From Pseudarthrobacter naphthalenicus (lineage in GTDB: Bacteria > Actinomycetota > Actinomycetes > Actinomycetales > Micrococcaceae): 64,000 bases of DNA. The notes below the pieces were generated by a model. It did no database searches. It was not told the origin of the DNA and saw only the letters and a program-made list of their open reading frames with translations. Below are positions 9,562 to 18,825 of the stretch, piece after piece. The stretch is taken from assembly GCF_029076445.1 (NCBI RefSeq), contig NZ_JARESG010000017.1, forward strand, positions 1 to 64,000. The letters are read 5' to 3'. Numbering within the stretch: the stretch's first letter is position 1; each line of letters starts with the position of its first letter. The translations under genes were made by a program, and so were the position numbers.

Positions 9562-9572
9562 TAGAATAGACA
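9562..9572 (+). promoter_or_regulatory. Candidate promoter -10 between nusA and ylxR
   Basis: TAGAAT at 9562-9567 is a near-consensus -10. An ATG follows five bases later (9573) and opens a 66-codon frame overlapping the start of ylxR in another register. Either it is a promoter for ylxR-infB or it also drives a leaderless upstream ORF. Confidence 0.4.
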
Positions 9573-9657
9573 ATGACCGCGCCTAAGGGCCGGTATTCGT
9601 GTGCCCTGAGTGTTTCCGCTCCTCCGATTGGTGGAGCGAACCCCGGGGCCGGCAGAT

Positions 9658-10062
9658 ATGAACGTCAGGAAGATGCTCACCGTGGCAGAAGTGCTTCACA
9701 GCGCGAAACAGCACAGCGAGGATCAACCGCAGCGTACCTGCATCGGATGCCGGAAGAAGGCTCCGCGGTCTGAGTTACTCCGGCTCGTCGCCGAAGGCAG
9801 CGGTTCCACCGCGGTGCTGGTAGACGAACGACGCCGGATGGCTGGCAGGGGTGCATGGCTGCACCCCAGCGAATCGTGCCTGGCCCTGGCGGTCAAACGG
9901 CGAGCATTCGGAAGGGCCCTTAACGGCGCAACCGGGTCTGCCGCCGTCGAACGCTGGATGATGGCACGTCAGCAAACCGCCGGCCGGCTGCAGGAGTCAG
10001 AGCACATGCCTCTGGCAGATGCGGCAACAACCGTCCAACCTGAAAGCGGGTCAGAAAACTGA
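9658..10062 (+). CDS. YlxR family RNA-binding protein (DUF448)
   Basis: A small basic protein that sits between nusA and infB in most Gram-positive genomes. The family signature is clear: RTCIGCRKKAPRSELLRLV with the CxxC-like pair, then GRGAWLHPSESCLALAVKRRAFGRAL. Members are described as RNA- or DNA-binding regulators. The start is uncertain: ATG 9658 is given, GTG 9610 would add 16 residues, and GTG 9682 (preceded by AGGAAG at 9666-9671) would give a shorter and equally plausible protein. The C-terminal tail is low-complexity. Confidence 0.88.
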   Translation: MNVRKMLTVAEVLHSAKQHSEDQPQRTCIGCRKKAPRSELLRLVAEGSGSTAVLVDERRRMAGRGAWLHPSESCLALAVKRRAFGRALNGATGSAAVERWMMARQQTAGRLQESEHMPLADAATTVQPESGSEN

Positions 10063-10092
10063 TGGAAACCCGATGAGTTCCCAGCGATGAGT

Positions 10093-10202
10093 GCGCAACG
10101 ATGACAACTTTGTTGCGCTCTGCAATGGGCCTTTCAGCTGCAACCGCGGCTGGGGCCCGCAGTAAGAAGTAGACGGTTCGTGCCTGGCTCGGTGCGGACC
10201 GA
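10093..10202 (+). promoter_or_regulatory. Structured 5' leader of infB
   Basis: Two hairpins precede infB. GCGCAAC (10093-10099) pairs with GTTGCGC (10112-10118). CTCGGT (10187-10192) pairs with ACCGAG (10197-10202) around a GCGG tetraloop. The second ends a few bases before the AGGAG ribosome site (10206-10210), so it could affect initiation-factor synthesis. Confidence 0.4.
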
Positions 10203-10214
10203 GACAGGAGAAAT

Positions 10215-13142
10215 GTGGCCAAGGTCCGCGTACACGAGCTCGCTAAAGAGCTCGGTATTACTTCCAAAGATGCAGTGACAAAACTGCAGGAACTGGGCGA
10301 ATTCGTTCGCTCCGCCTCGTCAACGATTGAGGCCCCGGTGGTGCGGAAGCTCCGCAACGCCTACCCCGACGCCGCGGCAAAGGCTGCGGCCCCCGCAGCA
10401 GCGCCCAAGGCAGCTGCACCGTCGGCAGAATCACGTCCCGCAGCACCCGCTCCGGGTCCCGCAGCTCCCAAGGCTCCGGCAGCCCCTGCTGCTCCGGCGC
10501 CCGCTGCCGCCGCTCCCTCAGCACCGGCCGCCCCTGCTGCCGCAGCTCCCGCGGCGCCCGCAGCACCCGCTGCAGCAGCCCCGGCCGCAAGTGCCCCGTC
10601 CACCGGCGCCAAGCCCGGCGCCCGGCCCGCACCCAAGGCCGAAACCCCGGCCGCGCCCGCCCGTCAGGGTGGATCGGGCTCGCAGGGCGGCTCCGCTCCG
10701 CGTCCCGGCGGCCCCCGTCCGGGCAACAACCCGTTCGCCACGTCCCAGGGCATGCCCCGCGGCCGCGGCGGCGACGGAGAGCGTGCTCCGCGTCCGGGTA
10801 ACAACCCCTTCGCTCCCTCGCAGGGCATGCCCCGCGCTGGTGGCCGTCCCGACGGCGACCGTCCCGGTGGTCCGCGTCCCGCAGCCGGTGCAGGTGGCCC
10901 CCGTCCGGGTGGCGCTGGTGGTGCGCGTACCGCGCCTGGTGCAGGCGGGCCCCGTCCCGCTGCTGGCGCAGGTGGACCCCGCCCGGGTGCACCGCGTCCC
11001 GCGGGTGCCGGTGGAAACCGTCCTACTCCGGGCATGATGCCCAACCGCACTGAGCGTCCCGCACCCGCTGGTGCGGGACGTCCCGGCGGCGGAGCCCGTG
11101 GACCCGGACGTCCCGGTGGCGCTCCAGGCACCGGCGGCGCTCCCGGCACCGGTGGCGGCGCTCCCGCCGGCGGTGGCTTCGGCAAGGGCGGCCGCGGTCG
11201 CGGCGGCACCCAGGGTGCCTTCGGCAAGGGCGGCGCAGGCCGTGGCAAGCAGCGCAAGTCGAAGCGTGCCAAGCGCCAGGAACTCGAGCAGATGAGTGCT
11301 CCGTCGCTGGGTGGCGTGAGCGTACCCCGCGGCGACGGCAACACTGTTGTCCGGCTGCGCCGCGGTTCGTCCATCACGGACTTTGCCGACAAGATCGAGG
11401 CAAACCCCGCAGCACTGGTGACCGTGCTCTTCCACCTCGGCGAAATGGCTACGGCCACCCAGTCGCTGGATGAAGAAACGTTCGCACTGCTCGGTGAGGA
11501 GCTTGGCTACAAGCTCCAGGTTGTGTCCCCCGAGGACGAGGAGCGCGAGCTGCTCTCCGGGTTCGACATCGACTTCGACGCCGAACTGGAAGCCGAAGGC
11601 GACGAAGACCTCGAAGCCCGTCCTCCGGTTGTCACCGTCATGGGCCACGTTGACCACGGTAAAACCCGCCTGCTCGACGCCATCCGCAAGTCCGACGTTG
11701 TTGCGGGCGAACACGGCGGCATCACGCAGCACATCGGTGCTTACCAGGTCACCCACACCCACGAAGGCGAAGATCGCAAGATCACCTTCATCGATACTCC
11801 GGGCCACGAGGCGTTCACCGCCATGCGTGCCCGTGGTGCCAAGGTCACCGACATCGCCATCCTGGTGGTCGCAGCGGACGACGGCGTTATGCCGCAGACC
11901 GTTGAAGCCCTCAACCACGCACAGGCAGCCAATGTGCCGATCGTGGTTGCAGTGAACAAGATCGACAAGGAAGGCGCCAACCCGGACAAGGTCCGCGGCC
12001 AGCTGACCGAGTACGGCCTGGTTCCCGAGGAATACGGTGGCGACACCATGTTCGTGGAGGTCTCTGCCCGCCAGAACCTCAACATCGACGCCCTGCTCGA
12101 GGCCGTCCTGCTCACCGCAGACGCCGCCCTGGACATGCGCGCCAACCCGAACAAGGACGCCCGCGGTATTGCGATTGAAGCGAACCTGGACAAGGGCCGC
12201 GGTGCAGTTGCCACCGTCCTGGTGCAGTCCGGAACCTTGCGTGTCGGCGACACGATCGTGGCAGGCACGGCTCACGGCCGCGTCCGCGCCATGTTCGACG
12301 ACGACGGCAGTGCACTGACCGAGGCCGGCCCGTCCCGCCCCGTGCAGGTGCTGGGTCTGTCCAACGTGCCGCGCGCCGGTGACACCTTCTTTGTGACCGC
12401 TGACGAGCGCACCGCCCGCCAGATCGCCGAGAAGCGTGAAGCAGCCGACCGTAACGCCGCCCTGGCCAAGCGCCGCAAGCGCATCAGCCTCGAAGACTTC
12501 GACCAGGCCGTGGCCGATGGCAAGATCGACACCCTCAACCTCATCCTCAAGGGTGACGTTTCCGGTGCCGTGGAAGCCCTCGAAGACGCCCTGCTCAAGA
12601 TCGACGTTGGCGAAGGCGTGCAGCTGCGCGTCATCCACCGCGGTGTGGGTGCCATCACGCAGAATGACGTCAACCTGGCGACGGTCGACAGTGCCGTCAT
12701 CATCGGCTTCAACGTCAAGCCTGCCGAGCGGGTTGCCGAACTGGCAGACCGTGAAGGCGTGGACATGCGCTTCTACTCCGTCATCTACGGCGCAATCGAT
12801 GACATCGAGATGGCCCTCAAGGGCATGCTCAAGCCGGAGTACGAAGAGGTCCAGCTGGGCACCGCCGAGGTCCGCGAAGTGTTCCGTTCCTCCAAGTTCG
12901 GCAACATTGCAGGCTCCATCGTTCGCTCGGGCATCATCCGACGCAACACGAAGGCCCGCGTCAGCCGCGACGGCAAGGTCATCGGTGACAACCTCACCGT
13001 TGAGACGCTCAAGCGCTTCAAGGACGACGCCACCGAGGTCCGCACGGACTTCGAGTGTGGTATCGGTCTTGGTTCGTACAACGACATCAACGAAGGCGAC
13101 ATCATCGAGACCTTCGAGATGCGCGAAAAGCCGCGCGTCTAG
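10215..13142 (+). CDS. infB: Translation initiation factor IF-2
   Basis: 975-residue GTPase that brings fMet-tRNA to the 30S subunit. The N-terminal IF2_N helix domain (about 1-55) is followed by a very long Ala/Pro then Gly/Arg/Pro-rich disordered region (about 57-340), typical of actinobacterial IF-2. The GTPase core shows G1 GHVDHGKT at 477-484, DTPGHEAF near 527 and NKID at 581-584. IF2 domains II-IV follow to the C-terminus ([16 protein letters not shown]). GTG start with a good AGGAG site. The repetitive N-terminal DNA produces long false frames on the other strand. Confidence 0.98.
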   Translation: MAKVRVHELAKELGITSKDAVTKLQELGEFVRSASSTIEAPVVRKLRNAYPDAAAKAAAPAAAPKAAAPSAESRPAAPAPGPAAPKAPAAPAAPAPAAAAPSAPAAPAAAAPAAPAAPAAAAPAASAPSTGAKPGARPAPKAETPAAPARQGGSGSQGGSAPRPGGPRPGNNPFATSQGMPRGRGGDGERAPRPGNNPFAPSQGMPRAGGRPDGDRPGGPRPAAGAGGPRPGGAGGARTAPGAGGPRPAAGAGGPRPGAPRPAGAGGNRPTPGMMPNRTERPAPAGAGRPGGGARGPGRPGGAPGTGGAPGTGGGAPAGGGFGKGGRGRGGTQGAFGKGGAGRGKQRKSKRAKRQELEQMSAPSLGGVSVPRGDGNTVVRLRRGSSITDFADKIEANPAALVTVLFHLGEMATATQSLDEETFALLGEELGYKLQVVSPEDEERELLSGFDIDFDAELEAEGDEDLEARPPVVTVMGHVDHGKTRLLDAIRKSDVVAGEHGGITQHIGAYQVTHTHEGEDRKITFIDTPGHEAFTAMRARGAKVTDIAILVVAADDGVMPQTVEALNHAQAANVPIVVAVNKIDKEGANPDKVRGQLTEYGLVPEEYGGDTMFVEVSARQNLNIDALLEAVLLTADAALDMRANPNKDARGIAIEANLDKGRGAVATVLVQSGTLRVGDTIVAGTAHGRVRAMFDDDGSALTEAGPSRPVQVLGLSNVPRAGDTFFVTADERTARQIAEKREAADRNAALAKRRKRISLEDFDQAVADGKIDTLNLILKGDVSGAVEALEDALLKIDVGEGVQLRVIHRGVGAITQNDVNLATVDSAVIIGFNVKPAERVAELADREGVDMRFYSVIYGAIDDIEMALKGMLKPEYEEVQLGTAEVREVFRSSKFGNIAGSIVRSGIIRRNTKARVSRDGKVIGDNLTVETLKRFKDDATEVRTDFECGIGLGSYNDINEGDIIETFEMREKPRV

Positions 13143-13171
13143 TCGTTCTGGTTCAAAAGGTGCGGGGCTGC

Positions 13172-13282
13172 TGGATTTTTTCCGGCGGCCCCGCCCCTTC
13201 GCTGGGCGGCCTCCGTCTTACGACGTCGGCCGCCCAGCTTCGGCAGGCCCGATGCCACTCCCTGGCCGCCGGAAAAAATCCA
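13172..13282. repeat. 19-bp perfect inverted repeat enclosing a second hairpin (infB-rbfA spacer)
   Basis: TGGATTTTTTCCGGCGGCC at 13172-13190 is the exact reverse complement of 13264-13282. Inside, GCTGGGCGGCC at 13201-13211 pairs perfectly with 13228-13238. Either arm carries a run of six T or A bases, so the structure could terminate transcripts in either direction or act as a processing site between infB and rbfA. Confidence 0.75.
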
Positions 13283-13385
13283 ACGGGAGTCCATCGTTGA
13301 CTCGCCGTAGTGCGTGGCAGAAAACTGAAACGTACGACGCAGCCCGTCAGGCGCCGTCGTACATCCCAAATTTTTAGGAGTGGAA

Positions 13386-13895
13386 ATGGCTGATCCCGCA
13401 CGGGCTGCCAAGTTGGCGCAGCGGATCAAGGTTGTTGTTGCGGAGGCTCTGGGCCGGAAGGTTAAGGACCCCCGGCTGGAGGGCATTACCGTTACTGATG
13501 CCCGGGTGACCAATGATCTGCAGCATGCCACGATCTACTACACCGTCTTTGGTGACCAGGCTGTGCAGTCGGACGCTGCCAAGGGGCTGGAGAAAGCCAA
13601 GGGTGTCCTCCGGCAGGAAGTGGGCCGGAACGTTACCGTCCGGTTGACGCCCACCCTGGAATTCGTGGCCGACCAGATCCCTGTTGTTGCCTCCAACCTC
13701 GAGGAACTCCTGCGGGAAGCCAAGAAGCGTGACGCCGAGGTGGCCGCGTTGGCCGAGAACGCCAAGCACGCCGGCGACGCCGATCCCTACAAGAGCGATA
13801 CACCTGCCGACGTAGAGATCGACGAGGACGACTTCGACGAAGAGGACCTTGACCTCACCGACGACGAACGCCTCGACGAAGACGGCAACAAGTAG
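13386..13895 (+). CDS. rbfA: 30S ribosome-binding factor RbfA
   Basis: 169-residue cold-shock-type 30S maturation factor with a single KH-like fold (about residues 5-115, including VKDPRLEGITVTDARVTNDL and RLTPTLEFVAD). The highly acidic C-terminal tail (residues ~135-169) is common in actinobacteria. The ATG at 13386 is chosen because AGGAG at 13376-13380 is placed correctly for it; a GTG two codons upstream overlaps that site. Separated from infB by a large inverted repeat. Confidence 0.95.
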   Translation: MADPARAAKLAQRIKVVVAEALGRKVKDPRLEGITVTDARVTNDLQHATIYYTVFGDQAVQSDAAKGLEKAKGVLRQEVGRNVTVRLTPTLEFVADQIPVVASNLEELLREAKKRDAEVAALAENAKHAGDADPYKSDTPADVEIDEDDFDEEDLDLTDDERLDEDGNK

Positions 13896-13907
13896 ATCCT
13901 GACGCAT

Positions 13908-13944
13908 GAGGGCCCGGCCTGCAGCAACTGCAGACCGGGCCCTC
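13908..13944. terminator. Bidirectional terminator between rbfA and the ScyD/ScyE-like gene
   Basis: A 17-nt arm (13908-13924) pairs with 13928-13944 with one internal mismatch and a 3-nt loop. It sits between convergent genes. Confidence 0.85.
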
Positions 13945-13968
13945 CCGCGTATCCAGGCACCTGGGTGC

Positions 13969-15078
13969 CTAGTCGATGCTGACCTTTAGGACCGTGCCGG
14001 CAGGTGCCCCCGGGCCGAAACCGGCCGTGGCGTAGAGGGTGTCTCCGCTCAGTTCCACTGCTGCGGGGCCGTTGACGGCCAGGAACTGCGTCGCCTCGCG
14101 GCTCCGCGCATCGATTTTGACGATCTCATTGCCGAATATCGACGCCGCATAAACGTCGCCGTTGTCGGCCACCGCAATCCCCGTGGGGCTTAGGATGTCA
14201 TCTGCCCACAGGCGGGTGGCGCCGGTCCAGGGATTGACCTTGAAGATCGCACCCCTGGCTCCGAAGGACGGGTCCTCGGGGCCGCCAGGGAGTGTGGAAA
14301 CGTACAGCCAGCCGTCGGGGCCGATCTCGACGTCCGTTGGCACCGGTTCAAACGCATACTCGTGGCCAACAACGCAAGCAGGAGCCTCAACCGTCCCGCC
14401 CGCCATGTCGATCGGGATCCTGGCGCCGGCGGTGATGACGGCCGGCCGCGGCGGCAGCACGGCGAGGGTGGAGATGTCACCGGTCGCCGCATCGACTTCC
14501 AGGATGGCGTTGGCACCGGCGTCGGCGATGTAGAGGGTGTCACCCTCAACCGCCGTGGCATAGGGATGCGAGTCAACCACGCCTTCATACCGGGCCGGCG
14601 GGAAGGCGGGCCACCCCTTCAGGCAATCGGCGGAAACATCGTCACCGAACCCGTAGTGCTGATCGCCGTCCGGGTTGTTGGCACGTTCAAAGCCGGCGAG
14701 GTCGGCAATGGTTCGTACTTTGCCCGCCTGGTCGACGGACTTCACGTAGCCCTTGAGCGCAGCCGGGTTTCCGCCGCCGGCCCCCACGCTCTCCAGGAAG
14801 TAGGTGGTTCCGCCCCGGGTTTCGACGCCGGCTACGTCCCACTGCGCCTTGGTGTAAAGGTTGGTGAGCCCGCCGCCGTCCCTGACCCGGTCCAAGCGGC
14901 CGGCAAAATTCTGCGTGACGAGGACCGAATCGTTCTTGTCCACCGCAAGGCTCAATGGAGCAAGCAACCCGTGGGCGAGGGTTGCCGGCTCTGATGGCGT
15001 TCCAGCCACGGCCGGTGCCAAGGGAATAACTAACGCAGCCGCGATCAGGCACGCGGCGAGGGGAAACTTCTTCTTCAC
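13969..15078 (-). CDS. Secreted ScyD/ScyE-like NHL beta-propeller protein
   Basis: 369 residues starting with a Sec signal peptide (VKKKFPLAACLIAAALVIP, cleavage near AVAG). The mature part has repeated NHL/SMP-30-type blades such as PTDVEIGPDGWLYVSTLPGG and SPTGIAVADNGDVYAASIFGNEIVKID, matching the ScyD/ScyE family named after cyanobacterial scytonemin genes. In actinobacteria these are exported proteins of unknown substrate. The GTG start at 15078 is supported by a GGAGG five to six bases upstream; a longer open frame extends upstream but would bury the signal peptide. Monocistronic, convergent with rbfA. Confidence 0.82.
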   Translation of the reverse strand: MKKKFPLAACLIAAALVIPLAPAVAGTPSEPATLAHGLLAPLSLAVDKNDSVLVTQNFAGRLDRVRDGGGLTNLYTKAQWDVAGVETRGGTTYFLESVGAGGGNPAALKGYVKSVDQAGKVRTIADLAGFERANNPDGDQHYGFGDDVSADCLKGWPAFPPARYEGVVDSHPYATAVEGDTLYIADAGANAILEVDAATGDISTLAVLPPRPAVITAGARIPIDMAGGTVEAPACVVGHEYAFEPVPTDVEIGPDGWLYVSTLPGGPEDPSFGARGAIFKVNPWTGATRLWADDILSPTGIAVADNGDVYAASIFGNEIVKIDARSREATQFLAVNGPAAVELSGDTLYATAGFGPGAPAGTVLKVSID

Positions 15079-15252
15079 AGCATCCTCCGGATTGAGGCGC
15101 GCCACCCTGCAGACGGGGCGGGGCAATGAGACCAAAGTTGATGTGGACTTATATAACCCCCGGGCGCAAGAATAGTCCGCCGGGGCAGCGCCGTCGACTG
15201 AATTTCCCCCTCCGGTGCCCCCTCTTTTGCCCCCGGAGAGCCGCGTCATGGC

Positions 15253-15264
15253 TAGGATCGAGCT
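15253..15264 (+). promoter_or_regulatory. Leaderless promoter -10 for the deaminase
   Basis: TAGGAT at 15253-15258, six-base spacer, then ATG 15265. No Shine-Dalgarno in the spacer. Confidence 0.55.
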
Positions 15265-15750
15265 ATGAGCCAGGCGAGCGAGAACCACGATGCCACCCCG
15301 TACCTCCAACAGGCCATTCAGCTGGCCATCCGGAACGTCGAGGACGGGGGCGGTCCTTTCGGCGCACTGGTGGTGACACTGGACGGCAGCATCCATGAAG
15401 GCGTTAACCGGGTCACCCGCGACAACGACCCCACCGCCCATGCAGAAGTCGTGGCCATCCGGACCGCTGCCAGCTCCACGGCAACCTTCGATCTCAGCGG
15501 CGCGGTCCTTTACACCAGCTGCGAGCCCTGCCCGCTCTGCCTGTCGGCCGCGCTCTGGGCGCGGATTGACCGGGTTTACTTTGCGGCGGACCGCCATGGT
15601 GCAGCGGCAGCAGGTTTCGATGATGCGCTCTTCTACGACTATTTTGCGGGCACCCGGCCGGAACTGATGCCTGTGGCACACGAGGCCGTTCCGACGTCGG
15701 ACGCCCCTTTCGAAGCGTGGCGCGCCAATGCGCAACGGACCGAATACTGA
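15265..15750 (+). CDS. Nucleoside/guanine deaminase family protein
   Basis: 161-residue zinc-dependent deaminase of the cytidine deaminase-like superfamily, closest in layout to guanine deaminases (GuaD type) and tRNA-specific deaminases. HAE at 59-61 provides the zinc His and the proton-shuttle Glu. PCPLC at 88-92 provides the two zinc Cys. The C-terminal segment (DDALFYDYFAG) is typical of the GuaD-like group rather than TadA. Likely role is purine base salvage in the cytoplasm; exact substrate is inferred. Precedes thioredoxin by 14 bp. Confidence 0.83.
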   Translation: MSQASENHDATPYLQQAIQLAIRNVEDGGGPFGALVVTLDGSIHEGVNRVTRDNDPTAHAEVVAIRTAASSTATFDLSGAVLYTSCEPCPLCLSAALWARIDRVYFAADRHGAAAAGFDDALFYDYFAGTRPELMPVAHEAVPTSDAPFEAWRANAQRTEY

Positions 15751-15764
15751 ACCCGGAGGCACCC

Positions 15765-16199
15765 GTGGAACCTGCACTGATCAAATGTCCAAGTTGCGGA
15801 AAGACCAACCGGGTCCCGGCGGTTGCGTCCGGCCGCCCGCGTTGCGGAAACTGCAAGCAGGGGCTGCCCTGGATCACCACGGCGGGCGATGATGATTTCG
15901 CCGTCGTCGCAGAACAGTCCCCGGTCCCGGTGCTCGTGGACTTCTGGGCCGCCTGGTGCGGGCCCTGCCGGATGGTGAGCCCTGTCCTGGACCAGCTGGC
16001 CACGGAACGTGCCGGCGGCATCAAGCTCGTCAAGGTCGACGTTGACCGGGCGCCGCAGCTCTCCAGCCGGTTCGATGTCCAGGCCATCCCCACCCTGATG
16101 GTCATGGCCGGGGGCAAAGTGCTGGCGAAACAGGCCGGCGCGGCACCGGCTGCCACCATGCGCTCGTGGCTGGATTCGGCGCTGGCCGGCCAGTCCTGA
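15765..16199 (+). CDS. trxC: Thioredoxin 2 (TrxC-type, with zinc ribbon)
   Basis: 144 residues. An N-terminal zinc ribbon with Cys8/Cys11 and Cys27/Cys30 (CPSC...CGNC) is followed by a thioredoxin fold with the WCGPC active site at residues 64-68 and the cis-Pro in QAIPTLMV. This two-domain layout matches thioredoxin 2. Cytosolic disulfide reductant. GTG start chosen because GGAGG at 15755-15759 is placed correctly; an upstream ATG would overlap the deaminase gene and lacks a site. Confidence 0.9.
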   Translation: MEPALIKCPSCGKTNRVPAVASGRPRCGNCKQGLPWITTAGDDDFAVVAEQSPVPVLVDFWAAWCGPCRMVSPVLDQLATERAGGIKLVKVDVDRAPQLSSRFDVQAIPTLMVMAGGKVLAKQAGAAPAATMRSWLDSALAGQS

Positions 16200-16239
16200 G
16201 CGCAGCGGAGCTCCTCACCGGGAGCGCCGAATCAGTGGA

Positions 16240-17412
16240 CTATCCGCCGGCAGGCAGCCGGGCCAGTCCGTCAACGAGGTCCTGCCGGCTGCCGCACAGC
16301 GCAATCCGGACCCAGCCCTCGCCGATGCTGCCAAAGGCGGTGCCGGGTGCCAGTGCCACGCCGGAGTCAGCCAGGAATCGGTGCGTCCAGGCCCTGACGT
16401 CCCCGCCACTTGCGTGGGAGACATCAGCCCAAAGGTAAAAAGCGCCCTGCGCGCCCAGGTAGCGGATGCCTTTTGCCGCCAGCACAGCGGAGGCGGCGTC
16501 CCGATTGGCGCGGTAGTGCGCGTGGGCTGTGTCCACGTAGTCCTGCGGGCCGGTCAGGGCGGCAAGCGCTGCGTACTGGGAGGGCGAGGCCACGCAGGAG
16601 ACGATCGCTTCCATCACGTTGTTCATGGTCCGTTCCAAACCGGGCGGACAGATCAGCGCCCCGATCCTCAACCCCGTCAGCCCGTACGTCTTGGACAGGG
16701 TCAGGGAAGTGAAGACGCGCGCCTCGCCCGGGACGTCGCTGTCGAACCGTGCGGGGCTGACATGCGGAACGTCATAGGTGAAGGCCTCATAACACTCGTC
16801 AGAAATGATCCAGAGGTCATGCCTGCGCGCCAGTTCCACGAGTTGCCGGGTGAGGTCCTCGCCCAGGACCGCTCCCAACGGGTTGGACGGCGAGTTCAGG
16901 ATCAGCACGCGCGTCCGGTCGGTGATGAGCTCCTCAAGATCCTGGATCCTGGGCTGGAAGTCGTGGTCCGGATACAGCGGGTAGCCCACCGGGACGGCAT
17001 TCAGCAGCCCGGCAGTCATGGCGAAAGTGGGGTAGCCCGGATTAGGGATGAGCACTTCGTCGCCGGGGGAGAGGAGAAGACTCATGGCAAAGTGCAGGCC
17101 CTGTTGGGCGCCGTCCACGACGTAGACCCGCTCGGCTCCGAGGGAACCCTGGTCCAGCCCGGCGCGTTCCCGGAACCTGACCGCGAAGGCTTCGCGCAGA
17201 GCCGGGATGCCGGCATTCGGTGTGTAGTTGGTCTCATCCCGGTCCAGGCAGGCCATGCCGGCCTCCAGCACATGCCGGGGGAGCGGAAAACCGGGTTCGC
17301 CGATGCTGAGCACCATTGCTCCGGGTGTCCGCCACGCGGCCTCGGTGATTTCGCGGATCTGGTTAACGGGTACGTCTCGGGCGTGCACGGCAAGCTCAGG
17401 CATGCCTGCCAT
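16240..17412 (-). CDS. PLP-dependent class I/II aminotransferase
   Basis: 390-residue fold type I aminotransferase of the aspartate aminotransferase superfamily. It has GEPGFPLPRHV near residue 38 and NSPSNPLG at 173-180 for PLP phosphate/ring contacts. Lys241 in TSLTLSKTYGLTGLRIG is the Schiff-base lysine, and the C-terminal Arg for substrate carboxylate lies in GWVRIALCGS. The amino donor is not predictable. The start at 17412 is the first ATG; an ATG three codons downstream (17403, MPELAV) is an alternative. Monocistronic, divergent from truB. Confidence 0.88.
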   Translation of the reverse strand: MAGMPELAVHARDVPVNQIREITEAAWRTPGAMVLSIGEPGFPLPRHVLEAGMACLDRDETNYTPNAGIPALREAFAVRFRERAGLDQGSLGAERVYVVDGAQQGLHFAMSLLLSPGDEVLIPNPGYPTFAMTAGLLNAVPVGYPLYPDHDFQPRIQDLEELITDRTRVLILNSPSNPLGAVLGEDLTRQLVELARRHDLWIISDECYEAFTYDVPHVSPARFDSDVPGEARVFTSLTLSKTYGLTGLRIGALICPPGLERTMNNVMEAIVSCVASPSQYAALAALTGPQDYVDTAHAHYRANRDAASAVLAAKGIRYLGAQGAFYLWADVSHASGGDVRAWTHRFLADSGVALAPGTAFGSIGEGWVRIALCGSRQDLVDGLARLPAGG

Positions 17413-17516
17413 CCTAACCGGCGCTTCCCGGCACGCCCGGCGCGCCCCGTATCCTGACCCTCACCCGACCCCGAGGCGGGGTTCGACCCGTGGCCGGGGG
17501 CTGATGCCGGCGCCGA

Positions 17517-17529
17517 TATACTGGGGAGC
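17517..17529 (+). promoter_or_regulatory. Leaderless promoter -10 for truB
   Basis: TATACT at 17517-17522, seven-base spacer GGGGAGC, then GTG 17530. The spacer is purine-rich but too close to the start to act as a normal ribosome site. Confidence 0.55.
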
Positions 17530-18468
17530 GTGCTTTCTGGACTGGTGATAGTGGACAAACCGCAGGGATGGACCAGCCACGATGTGGTTGGTCGGATGCG
17601 GCGCATCGCCGGAACCCGGAAAGTGGGCCACGCCGGGACCCTGGACCCCATGGCAACGGGCGTGCTGGTAGTCGGGATCAACAAGGCCACGCGCCTGCTC
17701 ACCTACATTGTGGGCACCTCCAAGACCTATACGGCCACCATCCGCCTCGGCGAGTCCACCATCACGGATGACGCCGAAGGCGACGTTGTTGCCACCGTCA
17801 GTGCCGCCGTCGTCACCGATGAGGCAATTCACGACGGCGTGGCCGCGCTCACGGGCGAAATCCAGCAGGTGCCCAGCAGCGTCAGCGCCATCAAAGTGAA
17901 CGGCGAACGCGCCTACGCCAGGGTCCGGTCCGGCGAAGAAGTAAAGCTCGCGGCCCGTCCGGTCACCATCCACCGTTTCGATGTCCATGGCATCCGGCGG
18001 GAGCGGGGCGGGGAGGTCCTTGACATCGACGTCACCGTCGAATGCTCCTCCGGCACGTACATTCGGGCGCTTGCCCGTGACCTCGGCAACGGGCTGGGCG
18101 TAGGAGGACACCTCACGGCCCTCCGCCGGACCCACGTTGGCCCCTATTCACTGGACCAGGCCCGCACCCTCGAACAGCTGGCCGAAGAACTGACGGTCCT
18201 GGAAATGTCCCAGGCCGCCCGGGCCCTGATGCCCAACCGCGAACTGACTGTTGAGGAAACCACCGAGATATCCTTCGGCCGCCGGATCGCCGCCGGGGCG
18301 CCCGCAGGAAGTCCAGAGGCGGCGTCGGTAGAGCGTCCCGCGGCTGCTTTTGCACCGGACGGGAGCCTGGTGGCGCTGCTGGCCGATTCGGGTACTTATG
18401 CCAAACCGGTGCTCGTGTTCGCGCCAGGCAACGCCGCGTCCGCGGCGGTCACTGGCGGGGACGCCTAG
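17530..18468 (+). CDS. truB: tRNA pseudouridine(55) synthase
   Basis: 312 residues; makes pseudouridine 55 in the T-loop of tRNAs. The N-terminal SGLVIVDKPQGWTSHDVV and the catalytic motif HAGTLDPMATGVL with Asp39 are intact. A C-terminal actinobacterial extension replaces the PUA domain region. GTG start directly follows a leaderless-type -10. It probably leads a unit with the two small membrane proteins downstream (2-bp gap). Confidence 0.96.
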   Translation: MLSGLVIVDKPQGWTSHDVVGRMRRIAGTRKVGHAGTLDPMATGVLVVGINKATRLLTYIVGTSKTYTATIRLGESTITDDAEGDVVATVSAAVVTDEAIHDGVAALTGEIQQVPSSVSAIKVNGERAYARVRSGEEVKLAARPVTIHRFDVHGIRRERGGEVLDIDVTVECSSGTYIRALARDLGNGLGVGGHLTALRRTHVGPYSLDQARTLEQLAEELTVLEMSQAARALMPNRELTVEETTEISFGRRIAAGAPAGSPEAASVERPAAAFAPDGSLVALLADSGTYAKPVLVFAPGNAASAAVTGGDA

Positions 18469-18470
18469 GA

Positions 18471-18824
18471 ATGGACGCATTTTTCTACATCATTCTTGTG
18501 GTTGGCCTGCTCTCAAGTGGAACCTGCCTGGTGGCCGGCATCCTCAAGAAGGCACCCAACGACATCACCATTCTGTCGGTCGCGGCCGTGGAACTCGCCC
18601 TCGTGGTCTACCTCGTGGGCTCCATCGTAAGGGTGATCGCAGGCGAACCGATCGCCGGGGAAGCCTGGGAATTCTGGGGCTACCTGGCCACCGCCATGCT
18701 CCTGCCGCCGGCCGCCGTGTATTGGTCCATCCTTGAACGGACCCGCTGGAGCAATTTTGTCCTGGCCGCCGTCGGCGTCACCGCACTGGTGATGGCCGCC
18801 CGAATGAACCAGATCTGGTACTGA
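18471..18824 (+). CDS. Small integral membrane protein, unknown function
   Basis: 117 residues with four hydrophobic helices (about 3-25, 33-58, 66-86 and 92-112). No catalytic motif was recognised. It begins two bases after truB and is followed by another small membrane protein one base later, so the three are one transcription unit. No function is assigned. Confidence 0.75.
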   Translation: MDAFFYIILVVGLLSSGTCLVAGILKKAPNDITILSVAAVELALVVYLVGSIVRVIAGEPIAGEAWEFWGYLATAMLLPPAAVYWSILERTRWSNFVLAAVGVTALVMAARMNQIWY

Positions 18825-18825
18825 C

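Noticed and set aside
10518-12638. Minus-strand 706-codon open frame over infB
   Set aside because: Antisense of the repetitive IF-2 coding region; composition is an artefact of Ala/Pro/Gly codons.
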